A stretch of 59,978 nt of DNA from Dehalococcoidia bacterium (GCA_030753265.1 JASMCQ010000008.1:1-59978), one strand, 5' to 3'. Counted from the stretch's first letter, positions 1 through 9,856 are shown. The notes: generated by a model from the sequence alone, not told the origin. Program-made: numbers and translations.

Positions 1-312
1 TAGCTGAGCATACGCACGATGGCTTATAATTAGACGATAGTTGAAAGAGCATCGACGAATTACTGATAGAGCTTTTCAATCATATGGGAAATGTGGGATG
101 GGACACATTAGGGTGTAAGAAAACCCGAGGGTCTGGAAGTGGCGTGAGCTCGTGGGGTGAAGGTAAAGTACTCACAGAAAGGAGCAGGTGTGTCCCAGTC
201 AGTAATCAGCAAAGACACGGCCGTCGAGGTGAAGACTACACTACTGATCCTCAGGGAGTTCACCCAAGCTCTTCCCCACCCCTGATCTCTCGGGTCCCTA
301 ACTGTCCCATTT

Positions 313-2118
313 GTGCTGGTTGCCAACAGACGGGCCCTTGAGGAGCAGGCTCTTGGGGAAGCCCTGGCCCCGGAGTCCTTGGCCCAGGCAATTCCGTCAG
401 ACGAGATTTGGTTCGACCAAATCCTGGGCTCTGCCTCGGTGACAGAGGCAGACGCGGAGGCTGTTGCTCGCTTTGTGGCCACGGCCATCTTCGATCCGGG
501 AAGCACGGCCGATGTGGCTTCGGACAGTTCCAGCACGGACGCAGCCCCGCGGATGGTCTTTATCTCTATCAGCGATGGGGCTTCTGTAGCCAGGGTTGTG
601 AGGGGTTCCGGCAGAGGCGTTGCCGCGGCCGTCGATCAGGCCTTAGAACAGGCACGCGCCTTGGTCGAGGACGGGTACCAGCCCAGATGGATCAAGGTTG
701 ACATCGTGCAGGAGAGCCTTCAGCTCACGGATATCGATCCTGAAGACTCCCTAGATCATGAGCGAAGCCTCTACGGGCTAGCCTTCGATCGCGCATCGGG
801 GCTGGCGTTCTTGCCGGAAGAGCTGGTGGCCCATACCCTGGTGGATAGTGACCTGGACCTTCGATTCGATAGAATCGCGGATTACCTCGAGGAGAGTTCG
901 GTATCCACCAACCACCTTCGAAGACTGGAACTGTCACGACCGCTCCCGATGTATCGGTTTGTCACCACCGGTTTCTTTTCTGACGGAGAGGAGATCGTTC
1001 AGCTCTTCCGGGGCCATCGTCGTTTTGGCCGGCTCTCAGCGGAGGGGGTGCTTTCGGCCGCCATAGCTGGCGGAGAGTATCTCACCGAGGCAGTGCGCTC
1101 GAATGGAAAGTTTGTTTATAGCTACTTGCCCAAGACCGACAGGGTACCGGACCGCTACAACATCCTGAGGCACGCCGGAACAGTCTATTCCATGCTGGAA
1201 TTGTACGAGGTCACGGGGGACGTGGAGCTTCTACAAGCGGCCGAGCGAGCAATTGGCTATCTTCGGACATCATCCTTGCCTTGCGAAGTGGACGATGAGA
1301 GCGTGCTCTGCGTGGTGGAAGACGAGGAGGTCAAACTGGGAGGCGCCGGACTGGCGGCAATCGCGCTGGCGAAGTACACTGAGGTTACCGGCGACGAGCG
1401 ATATTCGGCTGAATTAGTCGCCTTGGGCCGGACGATGCAGGCCCTCCAACATGAGAGTGGCGAATTCACCCACAAGATCACTTACCCAGAGGGTGAGGAT
1501 ACGCATTTTGTGTCGCAGTACTACCCCGGCGAAGCCCTGCTGGCCCTGACACGCATCTACGCGATTGATCCTGACGAAGGCTGGTTGGATACGGCCGAGA
1601 GGGGAGCCCAATACTTAATCAACGTTCGCGACAAGGGATTGTCGATTTCTCAACTGACCCATGACCACTGGTTATTGTACGCACTGAACGAGCTGTATCG
1701 CTACCGACCCAATCCAACGTACCGAGATCACGCCGCGCATATTGCACGGGCGATAATGCAAAGTCAGAACCAGAGGCCAGAGTATCCAGATTGGCTCGGG
1801 AGTTATTACCGACCGCCACGGTCCACATCCACGGCAACCCGTACGGAGGGACTGTGTGCAGCCTACCGGTTGGTCCGCGATTTCGGAGACCCAAGGACGG
1901 CTGACTCGATTTTTCGAGCAATTGAGCTCGGGGTTGCCTTTCAATTGCAGACACAGTTCCTACCTGCATCAGTCTTGTACGTCAGTGATCCGCAGCGATC
2001 GCTGGGCGGATTTCATCGAAGCCTTACAAACTTCGAGATTCGGATCGACTACGTTCAACACAACATCTCCAGCCTCCTTTGTGCAGCGCACCTTCTTTCG
2101 TATATAATTGGGACTTAA
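313..2118 (+). CDS. Conserved hypothetical protein with C-terminal alpha/alpha-barrel-like region
   Basis: A 601-aa protein read from GTG at 313. I do not recognise a named family with certainty. The N-terminal ~200 residues are mixed alpha/beta. From about residue 240 onward the protein is a series of paired helices (AGTVYSMLELYEVTGD, AGLAAIALAKYTEVTGDERY, PGEALLALTRIYA, WLLYALNELYRY), typical of six-hairpin glycosidase-like or terpenoid-cyclase-like alpha/alpha barrels. There is no signal peptide. The start is uncertain: a GTG at 190 with a strong AAAGGAG site 6 nt upstream is in the same frame, but a TGA at 283-285 separates it from this ORF. Either translation starts at 313 without a good RBS, or the real N-terminus is cut by a nonsense codon. 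GC is lower than in the neighbours. Bases 1-189 hold nothing recognisable. Confidence 0.7.
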   Translation: MLVANRRALEEQALGEALAPESLAQAIPSDEIWFDQILGSASVTEADAEAVARFVATAIFDPGSTADVASDSSSTDAAPRMVFISISDGASVARVVRGSGRGVAAAVDQALEQARALVEDGYQPRWIKVDIVQESLQLTDIDPEDSLDHERSLYGLAFDRASGLAFLPEELVAHTLVDSDLDLRFDRIADYLEESSVSTNHLRRLELSRPLPMYRFVTTGFFSDGEEIVQLFRGHRRFGRLSAEGVLSAAIAGGEYLTEAVRSNGKFVYSYLPKTDRVPDRYNILRHAGTVYSMLELYEVTGDVELLQAAERAIGYLRTSSLPCEVDDESVLCVVEDEEVKLGGAGLAAIALAKYTEVTGDERYSAELVALGRTMQALQHESGEFTHKITYPEGEDTHFVSQYYPGEALLALTRIYAIDPDEGWLDTAERGAQYLINVRDKGLSISQLTHDHWLLYALNELYRYRPNPTYRDHAAHIARAIMQSQNQRPEYPDWLGSYYRPPRSTSTATRTEGLCAAYRLVRDFGDPRTADSIFRAIELGVAFQLQTQFLPASVLYVSDPQRSLGGFHRSLTNFEIRIDYVQHNISSLLCAAHLLSYIIGT

Positions 2119-2165
2119 TGAACCCAGCACGCTGGTGAACATCCCGGAGAGCAAAGGGGAAGGTT

Positions 2166-4073
2166 ATGAGCTTCCACGGCTACGCCGGACAGATTCTATA
2201 CGTCGACCTGAGCAGCGGGGCCGTCACCAAGGAGCCGCTGGACCTGGACATGGCCCGGGCCTTCATCGGTGGCTTCGGGGTCAACCACAAGCTGGCCTAT
2301 GACCTGATCAAGCCGGGCGTGGGTGCCCTATCCCCGGAGAATGCCATCGTCGTCGGCGCCGGGGTCCTGTCGGGCACCATGGCTCCGGGCTCCTCCAGGA
2401 TTTCGGCCACCACCAAGTTCCCCCAGACCGGCGCCATCGCCTCGGGAAACGGGGGCCTCAGGTTTGCCGCCGAACTCAAGGCGGCCGGTTACGACCACCT
2501 GGTCATCACCGGCAAAGCCGACCGTCCGGTGTACCTCAACATCGTGGATGACAAGGTTGAGATCTGCGACGCCGGTAACCTCTGGGGCCAGGACCTCTGC
2601 GATACCACCGATGCCCTTTGGCAAAAGCACGGCGGGAATTCCAGCGTCATCGCCATCGGCCAGGCCGGCGAGAACCTGGTGGGAGTCTCCCTGACCCTGG
2701 TTGACCGGAGCGCCACCCTGGGCAAGGGCGGCTTGGCCGCCGTCATGGGCTCCAAGAACCTGAAGGGCCTGGTGGTCCGAGGCACCGGCGGCGTCGCGGT
2801 GGCCGATCACCTGCGTTTTCTCAAGCTCGTCGACCGCCACATGGAGCGCGTCAGGAAATACCCGCTACGCCCGGAGTGGATCGATAAGGGCATCAACTTC
2901 ACCATGACCAAGGCCGACTGGGAGAATCCGCAGATCGGCATGGAGATCTACCTCAAAAAGGTCAAGCAGGGCAGGATGAGCTGCCCCTCGTGCACCATGG
3001 CCGACAAGGAAGTCCTGGGGGTCAGCGAGGGGGAGCACCAGGGCTTGTTGGTCTATACCGCCGGCTGGTCCGGCCGGTCCCGGAACTTCGCCTCCTGCTG
3101 TCCGGACAGCAGCTATGACAAGGTCATGAAATGCCTCGATACGGCCAACCGCTACGGCATCGACAGCCACTCCTTCAGCAGCATCTTCGTTCATGCCGTC
3201 CAGCTGTACGAGCAGGGAGTGATCACCGACGCCGACACCGAAGGCCTGGTCCTCAAACGAGATTTCGATACCACCATGGCATTGCTCCATCAGACTGCCC
3301 ACCGGCAGGGCCTCGGCGACACCCTGGCCGATGGCATGATTGCGATGAACGAAAGGTTCGGGCCCGAGGCGGAGAATGAGGCCAACTTCGTTAAAGGCCT
3401 CGAGACCTCCCAGGACGCAAGGGTATCAGGGCTGGGAACCATGGAGTTCGAGCTGGCGCTCAACCCCAGGGGAGGCCACCACTCGGCGGGAGGGTCGCCC
3501 TCCTACGCCGGGGCCGGGGCGTCGGTCGACAAATTCGCCAGCCACTGCGCGCGCATGGGCGCCCCGCCCGATGCCGTCAAGCGGATACTGGACTCACCCT
3601 TCGGCTTCAACGTGGGCCGGCTCAGCCGGTACGCCGAAGACTGGTACGCCACGCTGAGTTCCCTGGGGCTGTGCAACCGGGCTCAAATAAACCGGTTCCA
3701 CTCCATAGAAAGCTGCGCCGAACTCTACTCCGCGACCACCGGCTTCGAGATCAGCGCCGAGGAGCTGGAGACCGCCGCCGAGCGGATTTGGAACGTGAAG
3801 AAGGCCTCCAACGTTAGGGAGGGTTTCGACAGAAAGGACGACCGGCTCCCACCAAGCTGGTTCCATCCCCTGAAGGATGCCCAGGGCAAGGAGTTGAGGA
3901 TTCGTGATTACTACGGCACCAAGGACCTGACTCCCGAAGACGTGGAATACCTATTCGACGACTACTACGATGAAAGGGGCTGGACCAGGGCGACCGGCAT
4001 ACCCTCCAGGGAGAAGCTGGTGGAGCTGGGGCTCGAGGAAATAGCCAGCGATCTGAGCCTAGCGGCGACCTAG
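2166..4073 (+). CDS. Aldehyde:ferredoxin oxidoreductase family protein
   Basis: A 635-aa protein matching the AOR family in length and motifs, normally a tungstopterin enzyme that oxidises aldehydes or carboxylate-level substrates with ferredoxin. The N-terminal domain (residues 1-205) carries the family landmarks GGFGVNHKLAYDL, SSRISATTKFPQTGAIASGN and GKGGLAAVMGSKNLKGLVV. The cluster-binding segment reads C273-P-S-C276-T-M-A-D280. AOR enzymes normally have C-x2-C-x3-C here, so the third ligand is replaced by Asp. A late Cys (SLGLCNR) fits the fourth ligand. The start at 2166 follows GGGGAAGG. The MoaD/MoaE genes at 19 kb would serve its pterin cofactor. Substrate unknown. Confidence 0.93.
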   Translation: MSFHGYAGQILYVDLSSGAVTKEPLDLDMARAFIGGFGVNHKLAYDLIKPGVGALSPENAIVVGAGVLSGTMAPGSSRISATTKFPQTGAIASGNGGLRFAAELKAAGYDHLVITGKADRPVYLNIVDDKVEICDAGNLWGQDLCDTTDALWQKHGGNSSVIAIGQAGENLVGVSLTLVDRSATLGKGGLAAVMGSKNLKGLVVRGTGGVAVADHLRFLKLVDRHMERVRKYPLRPEWIDKGINFTMTKADWENPQIGMEIYLKKVKQGRMSCPSCTMADKEVLGVSEGEHQGLLVYTAGWSGRSRNFASCCPDSSYDKVMKCLDTANRYGIDSHSFSSIFVHAVQLYEQGVITDADTEGLVLKRDFDTTMALLHQTAHRQGLGDTLADGMIAMNERFGPEAENEANFVKGLETSQDARVSGLGTMEFELALNPRGGHHSAGGSPSYAGAGASVDKFASHCARMGAPPDAVKRILDSPFGFNVGRLSRYAEDWYATLSSLGLCNRAQINRFHSIESCAELYSATTGFEISAEELETAAERIWNVKKASNVREGFDRKDDRLPPSWFHPLKDAQGKELRIRDYYGTKDLTPEDVEYLFDDYYDERGWTRATGIPSREKLVELGLEEIASDLSLAAT

Positions 4074-4267
4074 CAGGCCCCGCGGACGCCGTGGCGACAG
4101 AGGGCACAACGCCCGCGACGGGCCGGGGATGCTGGAAGGCGACCCGGCCCTACGTTGCGAGCCACGAGCGGGTCCACCGGCATCAGATGTAACCCGCCCG
4201 TCCTGAGCCTGCCGAAGGGCCGGTGCCTGCCTACTGTTTCAACTCCCGAATAGCCTCCGGGCATGCC

Positions 4268-5254
4268 CTACTGAACGTGGGGCAGCACTTCCTCGACGGT
4301 CCGCCGGAACTGGCCGTTCTGGTCCCAAGAAGGGAAGCGCAACAGAATGTCCGTGGCCCCGTCGTCCACGAGCGACTGGAGCTGCTGGATGCATTGCTCG
4401 GGCGACCCATGGGCCACCCAGTTTTCTATCGCTCCCCGCTTGAAGTCCAGCGAGTAGTACTGGTCCAGGTACTGCTTCGACTCCTGGAAAGCCGCCTCCC
4501 GGTCCTCGTTGACGTTGATGTTGTAGTAGAGCGCGCAGGGTTTGTCTTCAAAGCTGCGGTCATAGTCCCCGGCATACTCCAGGACGCGCCTTCTCAGCTC
4601 TTTGAAGTCGTTGGTCGGGTTCGCGGTGGTCATCCAGCCGTCTCCCATTTGGGCGACCCGGCGCAGGGACCGCTCGATGATGTGGGGCTTGCCGGTGCCC
4701 AGCTTGGGGTTGCTGATGACCCAGATGGGAGGCGGGCTCTGTATCGGCTTGGGCTCGATGAACGCGTTCTCCAACCGGTGGAACTTGCCTTCGAAGTTGA
4801 CGCGGTCTTCGGTCCACAGCTTTCGCAGGATTGTGATGTTCTCCTCCAGGCGCAATGCCCGGTCCACCCCTCGGATGTTCATGTTCCGGTACTCGGCCCG
4901 GTGCTCTTGGGCGCTGATGGGGCCTCCCATGCAGGCGCCCATAATCATCCGGCCTCCAGAGAGCACGTCGAGACTGGCCCATTGGTAGGCCAGGACGATA
5001 GGGTTCCGGGAAGGGAAGCTGGCCATGCAGGCGACCCCGATCCCCACCCGCTTGGTGCGGGCCGCGATGGCCGCCATCAGGGTTATCGACTCCAGCCTGG
5101 GCTTGGCCATTATGGTATCGCCCACCCAGACGTGATCGAAGCAGCCGGAAGCCTCGGCCGCCTCCGCCATCTCCAGTATCTCCTCCGGTTGCGTCAATCC
5201 GAGCAGTACGCCCCGATTGGATAGTGTCAGACCGAACTTGACCTTCTGTGCCAT
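4268..5254 (-). CDS. LLM-class flavin/F420-dependent oxidoreductase
   Basis: A 328-aa luciferase-like monooxygenase-fold protein starting MAQKVKFGLTLSNRG. Family features are the early strand plus GLTQPEEILEMAEAAEASGCFDHVWVGD, the AARTKRVGIGVACMASFPSRNP segment, the core DVLSGGRMIMGACMG, and LRKLWTEDRVNFEGKFHRLEN. The family uses FMNH2 or F420H2 to attack sulfonates, amines or related organics. Cofactor and substrate cannot be decided here. I set the start at 5254 because AGGAGG lies just upstream. The open frame extends further only through a non-homologous stretch. It lies 17 nt downstream of the amidohydrolase start on the opposite side of a catabolic cluster, and its 3' end faces the AOR gene. 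Confidence 0.9.
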   Translation of the reverse strand: MAQKVKFGLTLSNRGVLLGLTQPEEILEMAEAAEASGCFDHVWVGDTIMAKPRLESITLMAAIAARTKRVGIGVACMASFPSRNPIVLAYQWASLDVLSGGRMIMGACMGGPISAQEHRAEYRNMNIRGVDRALRLEENITILRKLWTEDRVNFEGKFHRLENAFIEPKPIQSPPPIWVISNPKLGTGKPHIIERSLRRVAQMGDGWMTTANPTNDFKELRRRVLEYAGDYDRSFEDKPCALYYNINVNEDREAAFQESKQYLDQYYSLDFKRGAIENWVAHGSPEQCIQQLQSLVDDGATDILLRFPSWDQNGQFRRTVEEVLPHVQ

Positions 5255-5271
5255 GGTCCCTCCTCTCGAAT

Positions 5272-6654
5272 CTACTCTATCGGCCAGCGTTGAGGAAAGG
5301 ACACGTTGGTGCGAGCCATCAGGTCCTCCCCCAATGTCTGGGCTTTCTGAATAAGCCGCCATTCGTCCACGAACACCGGCTGGTGGTCCTCGACCACCAC
5401 CCTGCCGTCCACGATGACGGTGTGGACGCTCCGGCCATCCGCGTTGTACACCAGGTTGTTGACCGGATTGGTGATGGTCCGCCACTCGGGGCGCCGGGTG
5501 TCGAACAGCACCAGGTCGGCCTTCTTGCCCACTTCGACGGACCCGATCTCGTCCTTCAGCCCAAGGGCCTCCGCCCCCATTATCGTCGCCATTTCCAGGG
5601 CCGTCTCGGCGGGGATGACGTTGGTGGTCCGCCGGGCGTCCTTGAAGATCACCGCTATCAGGTACATGGACCGGGCGGTTTCGACCAGGTTGGAGTTGTT
5701 GCCGGCGTCAGTGCCCAGGCCAACGCAGACGCCCCGTTCCAGCATCTCCGGCAACAACGCCCGGGCCGAGAACCCCGTGGCCATCTTGAGGGCCGCCGTG
5801 GGGCACATCACGGCCTTGGTCCCGGTCCGGACCAGGCACTCGATCTCCGTCTCATCCAGCCCGATCGCGTGGGCCAGGAGGACGTTGGGCCCCAACACCC
5901 CGATCTCCTCCAGGTACTCCACGGGCCGTTTGCCATACAGTTTCAGGTGAGCGGCAACCGAAGCCGGGCTGTTGTTCTGGTGGAGGGTCATGTTTGTCTT
6001 GTACCGGTCGGCGATCTCCTTGGCCGCGACCAGCAACTCCCGCGAGCAATGGTCCGCCGTGAAGGGCATGGTCCAGGCGCGGACCCGGCCTTCCAGCCGC
6101 CCGTCGTAGGTCCGCACGGCCTCCTCCATCAGGGAGACCGACTCAGCCAGAGGAGTCACCGGGAGGTTCAGGGGATTCTCGGAATCCACCACCGCCCTCC
6201 CCACGATGATCCGGCAACCCGACTTCTCGTAGGCCTGCATGCAGGCGTCGAGGTACTTGGTGCTGCCGGGGTCGAGCAGGCAGGTGGTCCCATACTTCAG
6301 AAGCTCGGTGAGGCCCAGGAGCGATGTGTTGTATTCCTCCTCCTCGGTCATCTCCGCTTGCAGTCTGAACACGTTTGCGAGGTATTCGCCGGGGTCCAGG
6401 TTATCGGGGAAAATCCCCCGGACCGCATGGGCGTAGCTGAGGTGCATGTGGCCGTTGCAAAACCCGGGCGTCACCACCATCTCCCTGGCGTCGACGACCC
6501 GATCCGCAGGGACCGCCGCCAGCTCCGAGGCCTTGCCCACCCGGGTGATTCTCTGCCCCTCGATGATGATGGATCCGTCACGGATAATCCTCCGTTTGGG
6601 GTCCACTGTCAGTATGAAACGTGCGCCTTCGATCTTCAGGGTCCCATTGCTCAT
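5272..6654 (-). CDS. Amidohydrolase / deaminase of the SsnA-TRZ-ATZ group
   Basis: A 460-aa metal-dependent hydrolase of the cytosine deaminase-like amidohydrolase superfamily (chlorohydrolase, MTA/SAH deaminase and guanine deaminase relatives). Metal-site motifs visible are H69-M-H71 in GFCNGHMHLS, a His in TLHQNN, a His in VLLAHAIGLDE, and Asp in VGLGTDAGNN. An N-terminal beta-sandwich segment (RIIRDGSIIIEGQRITRVG) and a C-terminal VGKKADLVLFD complete the fold. The exact substrate is unknown. It is transcribed just before the luciferase-like gene on the same strand and probably forms a two-gene operon with it, suggesting successive hydrolysis and oxidation of a nitrogen heterocycle or related compound. 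Confidence 0.92.
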   Translation of the reverse strand: MSNGTLKIEGARFILTVDPKRRIIRDGSIIIEGQRITRVGKASELAAVPADRVVDAREMVVTPGFCNGHMHLSYAHAVRGIFPDNLDPGEYLANVFRLQAEMTEEEEYNTSLLGLTELLKYGTTCLLDPGSTKYLDACMQAYEKSGCRIIVGRAVVDSENPLNLPVTPLAESVSLMEEAVRTYDGRLEGRVRAWTMPFTADHCSRELLVAAKEIADRYKTNMTLHQNNSPASVAAHLKLYGKRPVEYLEEIGVLGPNVLLAHAIGLDETEIECLVRTGTKAVMCPTAALKMATGFSARALLPEMLERGVCVGLGTDAGNNSNLVETARSMYLIAVIFKDARRTTNVIPAETALEMATIMGAEALGLKDEIGSVEVGKKADLVLFDTRRPEWRTITNPVNNLVYNADGRSVHTVIVDGRVVVEDHQPVFVDEWRLIQKAQTLGEDLMARTNVSFPQRWPIE

Positions 6655-6932
6655 GGCGTTAAAACCTCAACGGCCGGGCCTAACCGGGCCGGTTCCAACA
6701 TCTTAAGGCCGGACACGGCCCCAATCTTGCCTCCATGAGTATAATCCCTGTCCCGGCATATATCACCCCCACCACGCCACTGCGCCGCCGGCCTCCGTAC
6801 CAGCCGGCCGGAGCCGGTGTTGAACGGGGTCTCAACCGCGCCTATGATGCAGTTGACCGGGCATTTACCCGTCCCGCCGGCCGGTTAACTTGCCTCCCCT
6901 GGCTTCGAACAACTTTCGTGAAGGGGGCTACC

Positions 6933-8333
6933 TTGAAGAAAGCCGATATTCCTTTCCTGACTGCGTCCGACCTTGCCGGCCTCATCAAAGAGCGAGAGGT
7001 ATCCCCGGTTGAGGCAGTGGAGGCGTATTTGGACCGCATCGAGGCCCTGAATGATAAGCTCTACGCCTACTTGACGGTTTGCCGCGAAGAGGCGCTTCAG
7101 GCCGCCCGCGAATCGGAGAAGGCCCTGGCCCGGGGCGAAGACCTGGGACCGCTGCACGGGGTCCCGGTGGCGGTGAAAGACCAACTCCACACGGCGGGCA
7201 TCCGCACCACCTTCGGCACACCCATTTTCAACGACTTCGTGCCCGACGAAGACGCCGCAGTGATATCGAGCTTGAAGTCCGCCGGCGCCATCCTGTTGGG
7301 AAAGCTGAACATGACCGAGTTCGGCACCACGAGCCTCTCCCATGCCTTCGAAACCGCCCGCAATCCCTGGGACCTGGAACGGTACACCGGCGGCTCCAGC
7401 AGCGGCTCGGGCGGTGCCACCGCCGCTTTCCTTTGCGCCGCGGCCTTGGGCGAGGATACCGGAGGCTCGATCCGCGCCCCGGCAGCCTGGTGCGGCCTGG
7501 TGGGGCTCCGGCCCACCTGGGGCTTGGTCAGCCGCTACGGCCTGAGAACGGGCATGTGGTCCATGGATACCATCGGTCCTCTCACCCGCACGGCCGAGGA
7601 TTGCGCCATCATCCTCCAGGCCATAGCCGGCCACGATCCCAGGGACCGCTACTCGTCGACCCTCCCGGTACCCGACTACCGGCGGGCCCTGGATGGAAAT
7701 ATCCGGGGCCTCAGGGTGGGCGTGGTGAAGGAGCTAGCGCAGGCCGAGGCGGTCGTCCCGGAGGTAGGGGACGCCGTGTCTTTGGCCACCGGCGTTCTGG
7801 GCGAACTGGGGGCCACCGTGGAGGAAATCTCCATCCCCCTCGCCAGCCATGCCCGCACGATTTCCGACACCTTGAGAATCCAAGCACCGACCAACTACCG
7901 GGACCTGCTGCGGCACCGGCTCCGGGACATAAGACACGACAACCGGATCTCGTATCTCACCTGGAGCCTGATTCCGGCCCTGGCCTACTACAAGGCGGAG
8001 AAGCTGCGCGCGCTCCTCCGGCGGCAGGTGCTGGAGGCGCTTCAGAGGGTGGACGTGCTGGTTTCACCAACGTCGGCGGTGCCGGCTTTGAAAATCGAGC
8101 CGGACCAGGCCATCGACGGCAAGAAGAAAGGCAGCCGCAACCCCTGGGGCCTCACCCCCACTTTCAGCCTGGCCAGCGTTCCCGCTCTCAGCATCTGTTG
8201 CGGGTTCACGTCCGAGAATCTCCCCATCGGGCTCCAGGTTGCGGGGGCGCCCTTCCAGGAGGAGACGATGTTGAGGTTGGCCCACGCCTACGAACAGAAC
8301 ACCCCCTGGCACACCCGGAAGCCGCCCCTCTAG
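6933..8333 (+). CDS. Amidase signature family hydrolase
   Basis: A 466-aa amidase of the GatA/aspartyl-tRNA amidotransferase-like signature family, hydrolysing amides through a Ser-cisSer-Lys triad. The triad is visible: K82 in PVAVKDQ, S155 in the GGSSSGSGG block and the nucleophile S179 in EDTGGSIRAPAAWCGLVG. I chose TTG at 6933 (LKKADIPFLTASDLAGLIK) because AAGGGGG lies about 5 nt upstream and the family usually begins there. The open frame reaches back to an ATG at 6735 through a Pro/Arg-rich stretch with no family resemblance. It is not the GatCAB subunit by context, since no gatB or gatC is adjacent. It is likely a catabolic amidase convergent with the dihydropyrimidinase-like gene. Confidence 0.92.
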   Translation: MKKADIPFLTASDLAGLIKEREVSPVEAVEAYLDRIEALNDKLYAYLTVCREEALQAARESEKALARGEDLGPLHGVPVAVKDQLHTAGIRTTFGTPIFNDFVPDEDAAVISSLKSAGAILLGKLNMTEFGTTSLSHAFETARNPWDLERYTGGSSSGSGGATAAFLCAAALGEDTGGSIRAPAAWCGLVGLRPTWGLVSRYGLRTGMWSMDTIGPLTRTAEDCAIILQAIAGHDPRDRYSSTLPVPDYRRALDGNIRGLRVGVVKELAQAEAVVPEVGDAVSLATGVLGELGATVEEISIPLASHARTISDTLRIQAPTNYRDLLRHRLRDIRHDNRISYLTWSLIPALAYYKAEKLRALLRRQVLEALQRVDVLVSPTSAVPALKIEPDQAIDGKKKGSRNPWGLTPTFSLASVPALSICCGFTSENLPIGLQVAGAPFQEETMLRLAHAYEQNTPWHTRKPPL

Positions 8334-8437
8334 CATCATGTGTGGCGTCCCCGGCCTCACTTTTTTCAGGCAGGCCCGAGGGTCCGGGTAGCTCGCCGGT
8401 CAAGCTGACATTCGTGGCCCAAAAAGAGACATCTTCT

Positions 8438-9856
8438 CTACCGCACCGGGCCGCCGATGGGAGCCCTGGGGCCCTCACAGGACAGGAACCGGCCGTAGCC
8501 GGGCTTCTGCTCCAGTTTGCCCTGGTTCAGCAAAACCTGCCCCCGCAGCAGCGTCATCCACGGACGGCCTTTGACCTGCCACCCCTCGAACAAGCTGTAG
8601 CCCGCGTTGCTCTGATGGTCCTTGGCCGTGATGATCCGGTCCCCGGCCGGGTCCATGATCAGCAGGTCGGCGTCCGAGCCTACCTGGATTGTCCCTTTTC
8701 GCGGATAGAGGCCAAAGATCCGGGCTGGGTTCTCCGACATTACCCGAGCCAGCCACCATATGGGCAGCTCCCTCTTGACCACCCCCTCGCTGTACATCAG
8801 CGACACGATCGTCTCAATCCCGGGGGAGCCAAAGGGGACCGATGCGCCGTCGGGCGTCACGAAGATATTGTCCCAGCCCACCTGCTTGAGGTCATAGGGA
8901 TACGGCGCGTGGTCACTGGAGACTATCGACGTTTGCCCGAGTTCCAGCCCCCGCCACAGGGCTTCCCGGTCGGGCCCACCATCAGGCCGCAAGGGAGGCC
9001 CGATTTTGGCCAGCGGCCCCTTGCTGGCCATCTCCGCGTCCGAGAGCAGCAGATAGTGGGGACAGGTCTCCGTCCATACTGTTTGGCCGATAGCCTGGGC
9101 CCGCTTTATTCGCTCCAGACCGAGCTGGGTGCTGAGGTGGACCACGTAGGTCGGGCACCTGGTTGCCGCACCCATCTGGATCGCCCGATTGATGGCCTCC
9201 TCCTCGGCCCAATCCGGGCAGGCCGCGGGGAAATCCGTGGGATGGGTGTGCCCTTCGGCAATTAGCTTGTTCTCCAGGTATTCAATGATGTTGCCGCTTT
9301 CGCAGTGAAGCTGCAGCAGCCCGCCGCCGGCGGCCACCATCTCCATGGTCTTGCAGATGTAGTCGTCATCGCACATGCGGTACGGGCGCTTCTTGTAGGT
9401 CATGAACATCTTGTAGGACTTGACCCCCAACTCCATGGCCTGGCGGAGCCCGTTCAGGATGCTGGGCCGGTTTTGCAGGATGAAGTGGAAGCCAAAGTCC
9501 ACCAACGCAGCGGCATTCACCTCCTCCCTGGTGCGGTGAATGGCGGCAGGCAGAGGCTCATCGGCCTCTACATCGTAGTTGCCAAATGGGATCAGTGTCG
9601 TCAGCCCGGCGTAGGCCGCGGCCCGGGAACCCAGGGCGTAGTCGTCAATGCGGTCCAGGTGGACGTGACAGTCGATCAGTCCCGGCAGCACCAGTTTCCC
9701 CTCGGCATCGATGTACCGGTCCGCCGGGGGCAGCAGCGATTCAGGACCCAGGGCGACGATCTTTTCACCGGAGATGGCGATGGCTGCGTCGTAGACCTGA
9801 GACGAGGTGACCACTTGGCCGCCACGCACGATGGTGTCCACTCTAGCGTCGGGCAT
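8438..9856 (-). CDS. Dihydropyrimidinase/allantoinase-like cyclic amidohydrolase
   Basis: A 472-aa cyclic amide hydrolase of the hydantoinase/dihydropyrimidinase/allantoinase group. Binuclear metal ligands are all visible: H64-V-H66 in GLIDCHVHLD, the carboxylated lysine K149 in GVKSYKMFMTY, H184 in QLHCESG, H240 in YVVHLST and D315 in SSDHAPY. The start at 9856 has GGGAGGG about 5 nt upstream. The C-terminal VGSDADLLIMDP is the usual composite-domain return. With the amidase, the HyuAB pair and the amidohydrolase, it points to degradation of hydantoin- or pyrimidine-like ring amides. The precise substrate is not predictable. Confidence 0.93.
   Translation of the reverse strand: MPDARVDTIVRGGQVVTSSQVYDAAIAISGEKIVALGPESLLPPADRYIDAEGKLVLPGLIDCHVHLDRIDDYALGSRAAAYAGLTTLIPFGNYDVEADEPLPAAIHRTREEVNAAALVDFGFHFILQNRPSILNGLRQAMELGVKSYKMFMTYKKRPYRMCDDDYICKTMEMVAAGGGLLQLHCESGNIIEYLENKLIAEGHTHPTDFPAACPDWAEEEAINRAIQMGAATRCPTYVVHLSTQLGLERIKRAQAIGQTVWTETCPHYLLLSDAEMASKGPLAKIGPPLRPDGGPDREALWRGLELGQTSIVSSDHAPYPYDLKQVGWDNIFVTPDGASVPFGSPGIETIVSLMYSEGVVKRELPIWWLARVMSENPARIFGLYPRKGTIQVGSDADLLIMDPAGDRIITAKDHQSNAGYSLFEGWQVKGRPWMTLLRGQVLLNQGKLEQKPGYGRFLSCEGPRAPIGGPVR

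Noticed and set aside
283..285. UGA at 283 as a selenocysteine codon
   Set aside because: No downstream hairpin and no redox-type context; a nonsense mutation or a later start is simpler.
4223..5224. 333-codon open frame antisense to the luciferase-like gene
   Set aside because: Antisense shadow of a gene with clear family motifs and RBS.
5248..6738. A 496-codon open frame antisense to the amidohydrolase
   Set aside because: Its composition (His/Gly/Val-rich) is that of an antisense shadow, and the opposite strand has a full metal-site signature.
7079..9265. A 728-codon open frame overlapping the amidase and the dihydropyrimidinase-like gene
   Set aside because: It is Gly/Arg/Pro-rich shadow coding in a GC-rich region; the overlapping genes have complete catalytic motifs.
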